A DNA stretch of 64,000 nucleotides from CAWJNF01 sp963844235 (GCA_963844235.1 CAWJNF010000004.1:434001-498000); one strand, 5' to 3'; shown: positions 1 to 8,231, counted from the first letter of the stretch. Notes: a model not told the origin generated them from the letters alone. Translations and numbers: made by a program.

Positions 1-41
1 AGGCGTTCGTCGTCAGGCGCCTGAAGCCGAGCGCCGGTTGA
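1..41 (+). CDS. 3' end of an upstream gene, cut by the window edge
   Basis: A reading frame open from the left edge ends in TGA at 39-41 with the C-terminal residues AFVVRRLKPSAG. Its stop shares one base with the ATG at 41 of the next gene (TGATG), the usual arrangement for translationally coupled genes. Only about 12 codons are visible, so no family can be assigned. The coupling suggests that it belongs to the same C1-metabolism operon as the following reductase. Confidence 0.45.
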   Translation, partial: AFVVRRLKPSAG

Positions 42-952
42 TGCTCCGCGACGTGCTGGCAGCGGGCGACTTCGTCGTCACGGCCGAGCTCGGCGCCCCG
101 CTGAATCCGGATCCCGAGCTCGTGCGCCAGAAGGCGCGGGCTCTCGCCGGCCACGTCCACGCCGCCAACGTCACCGACAACCAGGCCGCGACCGTGAAGC
201 TGTCGCCGCTCGCCTGCTCCGTCTGGACGCAGGAGACGGGGCTCGAGCCCGTCATGCAGCTCACGACGCGCGACCGGAACATCATGGCGCTGCAGTCCGA
301 CCTTCTCGGCGCCTGGGCGCTGGGCGTGAGAGCGGTGCTGGCGCTCGGAGGCGACCCGCTGAAGGTCGGGCCGTACGAGTCGCTCGCGACGCCTGTCTCG
401 GATCTCGACTCGCTCGGGCTGGTGCGGCTGATCGTCGGGCTCAACGAGGGACGCCTCGCCGCCGGAGAGACGCTCGAGAGCCCGACGGCGTTCCTGGTGC
501 TCAGCGCCGCGAACCCGCTCGTCGACACGGTCGAGCGGCTGGAGCAGAAGCTCGACGCCGGGACGGGCTGCTTCCAGACGAACATCGTCTACGACGTCGC
601 CCGCTTCGCGGAGTGGTTCGCGCCGGTGGTCGCAGCGGGAGTCCCCGAGCGGGCGCCCGTGCTGGTGGGCGTGATGCCCCCGCGCAGCACGCGGATGCTG
701 CGGCACATGCACGAGCACATCCCCGGCATCGAGGTCGACGAGACGACGTTCGCGCGCATGGAGGGCCTCGAGGGAGACGACGCCAAGGCGGCCGGCGTAG
801 CGCTCACCGTCGACGTCGTCCGGCGCCTGCGGGAGGTACCCGGGGTGGCGGGCGTCCACATCATCGCTCCGGGGTGGGAGGCAGAGGCCGTGCCGCGTGT
901 CGTGACCGGCGCCGGGCTCGTGGCGGCGAAAGGCGACGCCGCAATCGGCTAG
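41..952 (+). CDS. methylenetetrahydrofolate reductase family protein
   Basis: Cytosolic flavoenzyme of the MetF type, a TIM barrel that interconverts methylene- and methyl-tetrahydrofolate. Family features seen are the early acidic stretch (VVTAELGAP), the NVTDNQAA segment, the ALGGDP motif near residue 108, and a QTNIVYD strand followed by GVMPPRS in the C-terminal half. The protein is about 303 residues, normal for the family. A TTG lies directly before the ATG; I chose the ATG because it overlaps the stop of the preceding gene. An isolated MetF-like protein in actinobacteria may act on a folate-linked C1 route other than methionine synthesis, which the sequence cannot settle. Confidence 0.8.
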   Translation: MLRDVLAAGDFVVTAELGAPLNPDPELVRQKARALAGHVHAANVTDNQAATVKLSPLACSVWTQETGLEPVMQLTTRDRNIMALQSDLLGAWALGVRAVLALGGDPLKVGPYESLATPVSDLDSLGLVRLIVGLNEGRLAAGETLESPTAFLVLSAANPLVDTVERLEQKLDAGTGCFQTNIVYDVARFAEWFAPVVAAGVPERAPVLVGVMPPRSTRMLRHMHEHIPGIEVDETTFARMEGLEGDDAKAAGVALTVDVVRRLREVPGVAGVHIIAPGWEAEAVPRVVTGAGLVAAKGDAAIG

Positions 953-1013
953 ATGGTGAGCGTGGCCGGTTCGCGCGGTCCCGGGAGCAGCGCCGACAGT
1001 AGACTCCGGCGCC

Positions 1014-1775
1014 ATGAAGATCGTGGTGTGCGTCAAGCAGATCGCGACGCTCGGGGACGAGGTCGAGTTCACCGACGACGAGCGTGACGTCGACCCCGAC
1101 TTCCTCGAGTTCGCGATCAACGAGTGGGACACGTACGCGACCGAGGAGGCGCTGCGCATCAAGGAGGCCGGCGGGGACGACGGCGAGGTCGTGGTCGTCA
1201 CCGTCGGCGACGAGGACGCCGAGGACGCGATGCGCCGCGCCATGGCGATGGGGGCCGACCGCGGCATCCGCATCGACGGCGAGACGGTGCCGGTCGGCGA
1301 CCCGATCGCGACCGCGCGGGCGCTCGCCGAGGTCGTGCGGCGCGAGGCGCCCGACCTCGTCTTCTGCGGCGTCCAGTCCTCGGACGCCGTCCAGGGCGCG
1401 ACCGGAGTCGCCCTCGCCGAGCTGCTCGGGCTCCCCCGCGTCGCGGTGGCGAAGAAGGTCGACCTGCAGGACGGCACGGCGGTCGTCCAGCGCGAGCTCG
1501 AGGGCGGCATGATCGACGTGACGGAGGTGGACACCCCCGCCGTCCTCACGATCCAGACGGGGATCAACGAGCCGCGCTACGCGACGCTGCGCGCCATCAA
1601 GCAGGCGGAGCAGAAGGAGATCGAGGTCGTCGAGCCAGGCGATCTCGGCGAGCCGGCGGCGCGCGTGACACGGATGTTCGTACCGCCGAAGGGCGAGGGC
1701 GCCGAGATGCTCGGCAAGGATCCCGCCGAGGTCGCCGGGCGGATCAAGCAGCTGATCGAGGAGAGGCTGCGATGA
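1014..1775 (+). CDS. etfB: electron transfer flavoprotein, beta subunit
   Basis: Small subunit of the ETF heterodimer, which takes electrons from acyl-CoA and related dehydrogenases and passes them to a membrane ETF dehydrogenase. The protein is 253 residues, starts MKIVVCVKQ as the family does, has the conserved NEWD stretch near residue 41, a nucleotide-binding FCGVQSSD...QGATG segment, and the ETF beta signature region VDTPAVLTIQTGINEPRY. The end overlaps etfA by four bases (ATGA), so the two subunits are coupled. The membrane partner is probably the EtfD-like protein at 8284-10434. Confidence 0.95.
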   Translation: MKIVVCVKQIATLGDEVEFTDDERDVDPDFLEFAINEWDTYATEEALRIKEAGGDDGEVVVVTVGDEDAEDAMRRAMAMGADRGIRIDGETVPVGDPIATARALAEVVRREAPDLVFCGVQSSDAVQGATGVALAELLGLPRVAVAKKVDLQDGTAVVQRELEGGMIDVTEVDTPAVLTIQTGINEPRYATLRAIKQAEQKEIEVVEPGDLGEPAARVTRMFVPPKGEGAEMLGKDPAEVAGRIKQLIEERLR

Positions 1776-2709
1776 GCGTCCTCGTGGTGGCCGAGCACAT
1801 CGGGGGCAGGTTCGCGACGTCACGCTCGAGCTCGTCTCGGCGGCCCGCGAGCTCGGAGGCCCCGTGACCGTCGCCGTGATCGCGGCCGACCCGTCCGGGC
1901 TGGCCGACCAGGTGAACCGCGAGGGAGTGGACGAGATCGTCACCGTCGCCGCCGGCGACGCCGAGTTCGAGAACGACGTCTACCAGGCCGCGGTCGAGGC
2001 TCTCGTCGAGGATCGCAAGCCGCGCGTCACGCTGATGGGCTTCACCGTCAACTCGATGGGCTACGGGCCGGCGCTCGCCGCGAAGCTCGGGCTCGGGTTC
2101 GCGACCGACGTCTTCTCCGTGCGCGACGACGGAGGAGCCCTGGTCGCACAGCGGGCCTTCTACGGCGGCAAGGTGCACGCCGAGCTCGAGTTTCCCGGCC
2201 ACGACTCGGTGCTGCTCCTGCTGCGACCCGCCACGTGGCAGCCGGCCGAGGGGCAGGGATCCGCGTCCGTCTCCTCGTTCTCCGTCACTCCGTCCGAGTC
2301 CCGTGCCCGTCACCGGAGCTTCGAGGAAGCCCCCGTGGCCGACGTGGACATCACCACGGCCGACTTCCTGCTCTCGATCGGACGCGGGATCGGCGAGAAG
2401 GACAACATCCCGCAGTTCGAGGAGCTGGCCGAGAAGCTGGGCGCGACGCTCTCCGTGTCACGGCCGATCGTCGACGCCGGCTGGATGCCCTCCGCCCGGC
2501 AGGTGGGGCAGTCCGGCAAGACCGTGAAGCCGAAGCTCTACCTCGCGTTCGGCATCTCGGGCGCCGTGCAGCACCTCGCCGGGATGAAGACGGCGGGCAC
2601 GATCATCGCGATCAACACCGATCCCGAGGCGTCGATCTTCAACGTCGCCCACTACGGCGCCACCTGCGACCTCTTCGACGTCGCGGAGGAGCTGGAGAAG
2701 CTCTTCTAG
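1772..2709 (+). CDS. etfA: electron transfer flavoprotein, alpha subunit (one-base frameshift near 1807)
   Basis: FAD-carrying subunit of ETF. The start ATG at 1772 overlaps the etfB stop and gives MSVLVVAEHIGG, a normal EtfA N terminus. The frame then fails: after the G/C run at 1802-1810 the sequence continues as VRDVTLELVSAARELGGP in a frame shifted by one base. Adding one C restores a single frame to 2709, about 312 residues, the usual size. The C-terminal FAD domain is intact (LAFGISGAVQH, INTDPEASIF). Without the repair only a shortened protein from the GTG at 1864 would be predicted, lacking about 30 residues. The break sits in a homopolymer-like context, so a sequence error is likely. 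Confidence 0.9.
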
Positions 2710-2710
2710 C

Positions 2711-2846
2711 GGGCCGGAAGATCCGGCCCCTACGGGTGACCCGTACGGCCGGATATATCCGGCCCGACGCGGGAGAAGGAGACGTAGGGGCCGGTCCCCG
2801 ACCGGCCCGAAGAGGAGAGGTGTAGGGGCCGGATCTCATCCGGCCC
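2711..2846. repeat. cluster of four short palindromic repeats
   Basis: Four copies of the window's palindrome family lie between the convergent etfA and the next gene: 2711-2733, 2747-2765, 2784-2808 and 2822-2846. Each has arms of the type GGCCGGAT / ATCCGGCC; the third has the arm pair GGCCGGTC / GACCGGCC, so both sides changed together. Several keep the outer GTAGGGG or CCCCTAC. The last copy runs straight into the TGA of the minus-strand gene at 2847. They could act as bidirectional terminators or as REP-like mobile elements. Confidence 0.85.
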
Positions 2847-3470
2847 TCAGCCGAAGCTGTGGTGACCCTCGCCGGTGCTGGTCGCCGCGACCGCGAGCCG
2901 GCGTCGACGGTAGACGATCGTCGCGGCGATCAGGCCGTTCCCGAGGACGAAGTAGACGGGGTAGACGAGCAGCGCCGCGCTCGCAGCGTTGACCGCGAGC
3001 GCCGCCAGCACGCCCGCCACCGAGGCGAGCACGTACGTGCTCAGCGTCTCCGAACCGGGATCCGCCCAGGTCTTGGGAAGCATCATGGCCACGCCGACGA
3101 GATCCGCGGCGACCACCGCGCAGGTGGCGACCGTGGGATTCGAGGCTGTCAGCCACACAACGACCCCAGCGCCGGCGAGGAGAAGCATCGCGCCATTGGT
3201 GCGGGTGAGGGCCCCGTACCCGCGCTTCAGCGACAGCGCGAAGATGGCGAGGATGAGCACGGTCTGCGTGCCCACGAACAGCAGGCTCCAGGTCGCTTCG
3301 TCCGCCCGCTGCGACGCGAAGCCGACGGCGCCGAGGACGCCCCAGATGAGCCAAGTCCCGCGATGGGGCCGTGTCTTCCCGCGGAGCGTGTCGCGGACGT
3401 AGGGCGCGGTGTCGATCGCGCTGATCACGGCCGCAGCGATTCCGAGCGCCGCAGCCAGCTCCACGCTCAT
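2847..3470 (-). CDS. integral membrane protein of unknown function
   Basis: A 207-residue hydrophobic protein with about six or seven predicted membrane spans. The N terminus MSVELAAALGIAAAVISAIDTAPY is followed by a short basic loop (RDTLRGKTRPHRGTW), a layout faintly like PQ-loop or SemiSWEET-type small transporters, but the similarity is too weak to name a function. The start ATG at 3470 lies 8 bases from the end of the methyltransferase gene upstream (3479), so it is probably the last gene of that short operon. The stop codon abuts a palindromic repeat. Confidence 0.7.
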   Translation of the reverse strand: MSVELAAALGIAAAVISAIDTAPYVRDTLRGKTRPHRGTWLIWGVLGAVGFASQRADEATWSLLFVGTQTVLILAIFALSLKRGYGALTRTNGAMLLLAGAGVVVWLTASNPTVATCAVVAADLVGVAMMLPKTWADPGSETLSTYVLASVAGVLAALAVNAASAALLVYPVYFVLGNGLIAATIVYRRRRLAVAATSTGEGHHSFG

Positions 3471-3478
3471 CGGCGAGG

Positions 3479-4357
3479 TTAGCCTCGAGAGGAACCGGCC
3501 GCCGTCCTGGCGACCGTTATCGCGCCCGCCTTCGCGACCGAGACCCGGAGCCCCTCGAACCCTGCGCCGGAGCCGTAGGCGATCTCGATCGCGACCCGGT
3601 CTCCGGCAGTGAGCGCGACGGGCTCGATCGGGACGATGACCGGCATGTTGAGGTCCGTCGTCGCGCCGAGCTCGTGCGCGCCGTCGAGGTAGCTGCGCCC
3701 GCGAAGCAGCAGGGCGTTGGCCGTCCCCGTTCGCTGCGCGGGAACGACCAGCTCCGCCTCGACGGCGACCGAGACGGCGCCGCCCGAGAGGTCGATATCG
3801 AGGTAGCCGGCCGGCGCCGTCAGCCGCTCGGCCACCCGCTCCACGACGCCGAAGTTGCGGGCCTGGAGGACGAACGGCATCTGGAGCCCGTGGAAGTCGA
3901 AGTCGTAGGTCACGAGCTGCAGGCTCGCCGCGTACCGGCGGGGCAACACGCGCGCCCCCGGAGCGAGATTGCCGCGCTCGTGGAGGCGGTTCATCGCGTG
4001 GACCTGGTGCTCGGCCACGAGCCCGGTGTCGAGCAGCTCCATGGTGACGACGTCGAACTGCTCGTCGAGCTCGATCGCGGTGGCGTCCGCCTCCACCACC
4101 TCGACGACGTCGCCCAGGCCGTTCGCCTCGGCGTTCGCGCGCGCGACGGCCGCGAGATCGGGGGCGATCTCGATCGCGAGAACCCTGCTGGCGCCGGCCC
4201 TCGCCGCGAGCAACGCGAGGATGCCGGAGCCGGTCCCGACATCCAGGACGCGGTCTCCAGGCTCGACGCAACGCTCGACCGCATTGCGGAAAGCGCGCGT
4301 CCGGCGCTCGTCGAGCAGGCACTCGCCGGCGATCATCAGGTTCGAGAAAACGTCCAT
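3479..4357 (-). CDS. class I SAM-dependent methyltransferase, PRMT-like
   Basis: Soluble methyltransferase of 292 residues. Motif I is VLDVGTGSGILALLAARAGA (residues about 38-57), followed by the acidic end of beta-2 (AIEIAP) and VEADAT. A post-motif segment VTMELLDTGLVAEHQ resembles the acidic loop of protein arginine methyltransferases, and the C-terminal part is beta-rich as in that family. The substrate is not evident. The ATG at 4357 shares one base with the stop of the SpeD-like gene upstream, so the two are coupled. A PRMT-like enzyme is only a fold-level assignment; a small-molecule methyltransferase is equally possible. Confidence 0.75.
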   Translation of the reverse strand: MDVFSNLMIAGECLLDERRTRAFRNAVERCVEPGDRVLDVGTGSGILALLAARAGASRVLAIEIAPDLAAVARANAEANGLGDVVEVVEADATAIELDEQFDVVTMELLDTGLVAEHQVHAMNRLHERGNLAPGARVLPRRYAASLQLVTYDFDFHGLQMPFVLQARNFGVVERVAERLTAPAGYLDIDLSGGAVSVAVEAELVVPAQRTGTANALLLRGRSYLDGAHELGATTDLNMPVIVPIEPVALTAGDRVAIEIAYGSGAGFEGLRVSVAKAGAITVARTAAGSSRG

Positions 4358-4761
4358 CAGCGCTCGAGGACGCGGGTAGAGGCCAAACCGCCGAAGAACT
4401 GCCGGGCGATGGTTGCCACGATCTCGGGATCGAAGGCCCGGCAGCTGAAAACGTCGACGAAGCAGCGGCGGCCATGCTCGTCGGCATGGACGACGATGCT
4501 GCTCGTCTTGATGAACTGCATCGCCGACCAGCCCTCCAGCTCGCCCTCGCCGAACCGCTCGAGGTACGTGGGGCCGTGCGCCTCCATCCCGATCGCAGGA
4601 ACGACCTCGCCGACGAACGCCCTGATCGCGTCGGGATCGCGGAGCGCGCTCGCATCACAGCCGCGGAGGTCGACGGCGGCGAGCATTCCCCAGGACGTCT
4701 GTCGGCTGGTTGCTGGGGCGCTCGCTCCGTGCACCACCGATCTGCCTCCATCGAACGGCAC
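4357..4761 (-). CDS. S-adenosylmethionine decarboxylase-like (SpeD family) protein
   Basis: A 134-residue protein matching the small pyruvoyl-dependent SpeD family. The stretch FIKTSSIVVHADEHG aligns with the self-cleavage region of SpeD (catalytic Ser, then a His five residues on), and VDVFSC aligns with the conserved VDVYTC containing the active-site Cys. No spermidine synthase is adjacent; the partner is a methyltransferase. Some SpeD homologues act on ornithine or arginine rather than AdoMet, so the substrate should be left open. The start is uncertain: GTG at 4761, with the conserved part beginning near WGMLAAVDLRG. Confidence 0.7.
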   Translation of the reverse strand: MPFDGGRSVVHGASAPATSRQTSWGMLAAVDLRGCDASALRDPDAIRAFVGEVVPAIGMEAHGPTYLERFGEGELEGWSAMQFIKTSSIVVHADEHGRRCFVDVFSCRAFDPEIVATIARQFFGGLASTRVLER

Positions 4762-4854
4762 GATTCCAGGCTAGGAAACGAACCCGGTCACAGCTAGCGG
4801 GTTTCCCCTAGGACCTCTGGTGTCAGGCCCTAGTCGACGGAACCCGCCAGGGTG

Positions 4855-5244
4855 TCAGATCGACTCGAGCGGGGCGATGTCGACGATCTCCCGCGCCCTG
4901 CGGGCCAGCCGCGCGTCGGTCGTGAGCAGCGCACAGCGGTTTCGCGCTGCCAGCGCGACGTACTCGGCGTCGTACGTGCGGGCCCATCCCAGCCGGACCG
5001 CGATCCGGTAGGACGCGTGCTCGAGCGACCCCGGCGGCTCGAGCGCGATCGGAGCATTGACGATGCGCTCGAGCGCGGCCTCCGCTTCGGCATCGTCGAG
5101 GTCGCCTCTCCACGCGAGCTGCCGCAGCGCCGAAGTCGCCTCGGAGCGCAGGAGCGCAGGCGCGATCGCCTCGTGCGGCACAAGTCGCTCGGCGGCGTCG
5201 CGCAGGACCAGGTGGACGGCGGCGCTCGCGTCGACGACGAGCAT
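4855..5244 (-). CDS. vapC: PIN-domain toxin, VapC family
   Basis: A 129-residue PIN-domain ribonuclease, the toxin of a type II toxin-antitoxin pair. The acidic active-site residues are in the expected places: D near residue 5 (VVDASAAV), E in LRSEATSAL, D in YDAEYVALA and D in LLTTDARL. The ATG at 5244 shares one base with the stop of the antitoxin (TAATG), so both are made from one message. Such toxins cleave specific RNAs and are held inactive by the antitoxin. Confidence 0.88.
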   Translation of the reverse strand: MLVVDASAAVHLVLRDAAERLVPHEAIAPALLRSEATSALRQLAWRGDLDDAEAEAALERIVNAPIALEPPGSLEHASYRIAVRLGWARTYDAEYVALAARNRCALLTTDARLARRAREIVDIAPLESI

Positions 5245-5489
5245 TAGTGCTCGGCGCGCTGGCGGCGGATGATCCCGGCGATGCTCGGAAGAGGCCGGCC
5301 GGTCACCGGGGCGCCCCAGGAGGCTGGAATCGGCAACTCGTCGGCTGCGAGCACGTCCTCGAGATCCGCCTCCTCGATGACGTGCTGCGTGCCGATCTTG
5401 CGTGCCCGCAGCCTTCCGGAGCGGATCCAGCGCCGGATCGTCTCGGGATTTCGCGCGGCCAACCGGGCCGCCTCCGGGACGGTCAGCAT
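5244..5489 (-). CDS. antitoxin with MerR/excisionase-type DNA-binding domain
   Basis: An 81-residue protein. Residues 1-45 form a winged-helix fold of the excisionase/MerR type (MLTVPEAARLAARNPETIRR, then WIRSGRLRARKIG and HVIEEADLEDVL). The C-terminal 35 residues are the likely toxin-binding part. It precedes the PIN toxin with a one-base overlap and is divergent from the LLM gene, leaving only 16 bases between the two start codons. The longer upstream open frame has no family support. Autoregulation through the palindrome at 5494-5505 is probable. Confidence 0.85.
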   Translation of the reverse strand: MLTVPEAARLAARNPETIRRWIRSGRLRARKIGTQHVIEEADLEDVLAADELPIPASWGAPVTGRPLPSIAGIIRRQRAEH

Positions 5490-5493
5490 TGGT

Positions 5494-5505
5494 GTAGTAT
5501 ACAAC
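5494..5505. promoter_or_regulatory. candidate operator/promoter in a 16-bp divergent intergenic space
   Basis: The bases GTAGTATACAAC form a near-palindrome around GTATAC between the starts of the antitoxin (5489) and the LLM gene (5506). With so little room, an antitoxin bound here would cover promoter or ribosome-binding elements of both genes. Assignment rests on position and symmetry only. Confidence 0.45.
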
Positions 5506-6459
5506 ATGCTGTCTGGCCAGGACGCCGCGGCCGGAACGAAGCTCGTCCTCGTCCTCTCCGAGAACTGGACGCTCACGCTGCCGCGCGACCTGCGCACGCT
5601 CGTGAGCATGGCCGTCGAGGCGGAGGAGGCGGGCTTCGACGCCGTCATGGTGAGCGAGCACGTGGTGCTCGGCCCGGGCGCCGACGCCGAGGGGCTGCCC
5701 GCGAACCCGCGCGACTACGCCCTGCCCGGGAACCAGGACCCCGAGACGCCGTGGCCGAGCTCTCTCGTACTGCTCTCGGCGATCGCCTCCGCCACGACGC
5801 AGCTGCGCCTGGCCGCGAGCGCAATCATCGCGCCGCTCCGCCACCCGCTCCTGCTCGCCAAGGACCTCGCGACGCTCGACCTGCTCTCGGAGGGCCGCCT
5901 CGTCGTCCAGCCGACCGTGAGCTGGCACAGACCCGAGTACGAGGCGCTCGGCGTCCCGTTCGAGAAGCGCGGCGAGCTGCTCGACGAGCACCTCGCGGCG
6001 TGGGCCGCCCTGTGGCGCGAGACGCCGGCGACGTTCGAGGGGCGCCACTACCGCTTCCGGGACGTCTACCTCGAGCCGAAGCCCTGGCGGCCCGACGGGC
6101 CGAAACTGTGGTTCGGCGGCGCCTCGCTGCACGACCGCCTGCTCCGCCGGCTCGTGCGGTACGGGCACGGCTTCAACCCGCTCGGCTCCCCCACCGACGC
6201 CGATCTCGGGCGGCTGCGCGCGGCGCTCGCCGACTCCGGGCGCGACCTCGACGAGCTCGAGCTCGTCGGCGGCACGCGCGGCCGCTTCCCGGGCCCGGAC
6301 AGCGTGGCCGACCTGGACGAGGCGCTCGCCGCGATCCCGGGACAGGTCGCCCGGGGCTTCACGTCGATCTGCATCAAGCCGTCGCAGTTCATCGACGATC
6401 CGAGAGAGCTCGGCGCCTGGTGCCGGATGGTCGTGGCGCGAGTGGCGGCGTTCGGGTAA
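5506..6459 (+). CDS. LLM-class (luciferase-like) oxidoreductase, probably F420-dependent
   Basis: A 317-residue TIM-barrel flavin/F420 enzyme. Family signs are the early AEEAGFDAVMVSEHV segment, LRLAASAIIAPLRHPLLLAKDLATLDLLSEGRL in the middle, and WFGGAS further on. The substrate cannot be read from the sequence. The ATG at 5506 is the first in frame that keeps the N-terminal beta strand but has no obvious ribosome-binding site, because the divergent antitoxin starts 17 bases away; the message may be nearly leaderless. Repeats follow immediately downstream. Confidence 0.82.
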   Translation: MLSGQDAAAGTKLVLVLSENWTLTLPRDLRTLVSMAVEAEEAGFDAVMVSEHVVLGPGADAEGLPANPRDYALPGNQDPETPWPSSLVLLSAIASATTQLRLAASAIIAPLRHPLLLAKDLATLDLLSEGRLVVQPTVSWHRPEYEALGVPFEKRGELLDEHLAAWAALWRETPATFEGRHYRFRDVYLEPKPWRPDGPKLWFGGASLHDRLLRRLVRYGHGFNPLGSPTDADLGRLRAALADSGRDLDELELVGGTRGRFPGPDSVADLDEALAAIPGQVARGFTSICIKPSQFIDDPRELGAWCRMVVARVAAFG

Positions 6460-6465
6460 CCGCGT

Positions 6466-6692
6466 GGGCCGGTGGGATCCGGCCCCTACGAACCGTCGAC
6501 GCAGGGCCATTCTCGGCGGCGCTGGGCCGGTAGGGACCGGTTCCTACGAACCGTCGGGCCCGCCGATCCGGCCCCATGGTCCGTCGCAGCGGGCCGGATG
6601 AGATCCGGCCCCTACACCGTCGAAGGGTTGCTGTAGGGGCGGGTCCGACCCGCCCTCTCGCCAACGTCCGACGGCCGGTCGGACCGGCCTAC
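6466..6692. repeat. cluster of about six palindromic repeats
   Basis: The 229-base gap between two convergent genes is filled with palindromes of one family: 6466-6489, 6524-6547, 6555-6574 (partial), 6591-6615, 6633-6655 and 6672-6692. Arm sequences vary but remain complementary, for example GGGCGGGTC / GACCCGCCC at 6633. The last copy overlaps the stop codon of pheA (6689-6691). No gene is visible here. Confidence 0.85.
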
Positions 6693-7627
6693 GGGCCGGG
6701 CGAGCGGCCGTCGATCTGGGCGCGGAGGCCTTCCACCCATCCCGCCGCGTCGCGCCACGCCTTCGTCGCCGCCGCCCGCCGGGAACGGCCGTCCTTCGAT
6801 TCGGCGACGGGATAGGAGCCGAGAAACTTGACCCGCCCGTGCTTGGCGGAGAGCTCGCGGAGCGCGTCGGCGACGAGCTCGTCCGCGATGTGCCCCTCGA
6901 AGTCGATGACGAAGCAGTAGCGGCCGAGCCCCTCCTTCGTCGGGCGGGAGTGGAGGTTCGAGAGGTTGAGCGAGCGAGCCGCGAACTCCTGCAGGATCGC
7001 GAGCAGCGAGCCGGGACGGTCGGCGCGCTGGAAGCACACGATCGTCGTCTTGTCGTGGCCGGTCGGCGCCGGCACCCCGTGCCCGAGGACGGCGAAGCGG
7101 GTCACGTTCTCCGGGTGATCCTCGATCTCCGCCGCCACCACCGAGAGCCCGTAGAGGTCCGCCGCAAGCCGGTTCCCGATCGCGGCCAGGCCCGGCTTGC
7201 GGGAGCGGGCGACCTGCTCGATCGCGCCGGCCGTCGAGTTGGCCGCCAGCAGCTCGACCCCGGGCAGCCGCCGCTCGAGCCACTCCCGGCACTGGCCGGT
7301 CGCCGCCGGGATCGACACGACGGCGCGCACGTCTCGCAGCCGCGTGGCCGGCTTCGCGACGAGGTTGAGCGAGATCGGCCTGATCAGCTCGCGCCGGATG
7401 AGGACGTCGGCGCCGAACACGAGAGCGTCGACGGTGAGGTCGATCGAGCCCTCGATCGCGTTCTCGAGCGGCACGACGGCAGCGTCCACCTCGCCGCCCG
7501 CAACCGCGGCGATCACCTCGGGGATCGACCCCTTCGGCACGTGCTCGGCTGCGCCGAGATCACGCTCGGAGAGCAGCGCCTCTTCCGTGAACGTCCCGCG
7601 CGGGCCGAGGAAGGCGATCCGAGGCAT
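6689..7627 (-). CDS. pheA: prephenate dehydratase with ACT domain
   Basis: Converts prephenate to phenylpyruvate in phenylalanine synthesis. A 312-residue monofunctional form. Seen are the N-terminal FLGPRGTFTEEAL, the VPLENAIEGSI substrate loop (near residue 58), the NVTRF motif at about 175, and a C-terminal ACT regulatory domain (RPGSLLAILQEFAARSLNLS, HSRPTKEGLGRY), which normally binds phenylalanine for feedback inhibition. The ATG at 7627 begins MPRIAFLGP, the standard start. The stop codon lies inside a palindromic repeat. No chorismate mutase domain is fused. Confidence 0.95.
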   Translation of the reverse strand: MPRIAFLGPRGTFTEEALLSERDLGAAEHVPKGSIPEVIAAVAGGEVDAAVVPLENAIEGSIDLTVDALVFGADVLIRRELIRPISLNLVAKPATRLRDVRAVVSIPAATGQCREWLERRLPGVELLAANSTAGAIEQVARSRKPGLAAIGNRLAADLYGLSVVAAEIEDHPENVTRFAVLGHGVPAPTGHDKTTIVCFQRADRPGSLLAILQEFAARSLNLSNLHSRPTKEGLGRYCFVIDFEGHIADELVADALRELSAKHGRVKFLGSYPVAESKDGRSRRAAATKAWRDAAGWVEGLRAQIDGRSPGP

Positions 7628-7681
7628 GGTGAGGGATGATAGGGCGCGGCCCAGGGCTAGAACACCTCGGCCGGTGGTACC

Positions 7682-8059
7682 GTGCCCGGCGTCGGACAGA
7701 TCGACCACCTCAACATCGGGGTCTCGGACCTCGAGGCGAGCAAGGCCTTCTACGAGCAGGCGCTGGCGCCGCTCGGGCTGACCGCGCTGATGGCCGGCCC
7801 CTGGGGAGTCGGCTTCGGGCGTGAGGGGAAGCCGGAGTTCTGGATCTCGAATCGAGGCGTGTCGGGCCCCTTGCACGTTGCCTTCAGCAGCCCCGATCGG
7901 GCCACCGTGGACGCATTCCACGAGGCGGCGCTCGCCGCCGGCGGCCGCGACAACGGCGCTCCCGGCCTGCGGCCGGACTACCACCCGTCCTACTACGGCG
8001 CCTTCGTGCTCGATCCCGACGGCAACAACGTCGAGGCGGTAACGCACCGGCCCGAGTAA
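7682..8059 (+). CDS. VOC (glyoxalase/bleomycin resistance) family protein
   Basis: A 125-residue single-module vicinal-oxygen-chelate protein. The pattern IDHLNIGVSDLEASKAFYEQAL at the N terminus and GAFVLDPDGNNVEAV at the C terminus is typical, giving a His and a terminal Glu as likely metal ligands. The function is open: members range from glyoxalases to dioxygenases and resistance proteins. GTG start at 7682, divergent from pheA with about 55 bases between. Confidence 0.82.
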   Translation: MPGVGQIDHLNIGVSDLEASKAFYEQALAPLGLTALMAGPWGVGFGREGKPEFWISNRGVSGPLHVAFSSPDRATVDAFHEAALAAGGRDNGAPGLRPDYHPSYYGAFVLDPDGNNVEAVTHRPE

Positions 8060-8067
8060 CCCCGGCG

Positions 8068-8231
8068 AGTGTTCCGTCTTGGAAGTCCCTTGATGCTCCG
8101 GCGCGCGAAAAGCGAGCCGGGCAAGGACGCAGGGAGCGTCAATACTGGACAAGTATTGGCGCGACCGAGGACACAGCACGGTGACGCTTTGCAGCCGCCG
8201 GAGCGCAAGACGACTTTCGGGACGGAACACT
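8068..8231. repeat. 164-nt nested palindromic element (MITE or structured RNA candidate)
   Basis: The gap before etfD holds nested inverted repeats centred on one axis. The outermost pair is AGTGTTCCGTC (8068-8078) and GACGGAACACT (8221-8231), 11 perfect pairs. Inside it are AAGTC / GACTT (8083-8087, 8212-8216), CTTG / CAAG (8089-8092, 8206-8209) and GCTCCGGCG / CGCCGGAGC (8095-8103, 8196-8204). The middle carries two more hairpins, GACGC-AGGGA-GCGTC and CAATACT-GGACA-AGTATTG. No long ORF fits. This could be a miniature inverted-repeat element or a folded RNA. Confidence 0.7.

Noticed and set aside
2847..4751. A 634-residue minus-strand ORF
   Set aside because: Most of it is an out-of-frame shadow of the methyltransferase and SpeD-like genes; only the last 207 residues are a real gene.
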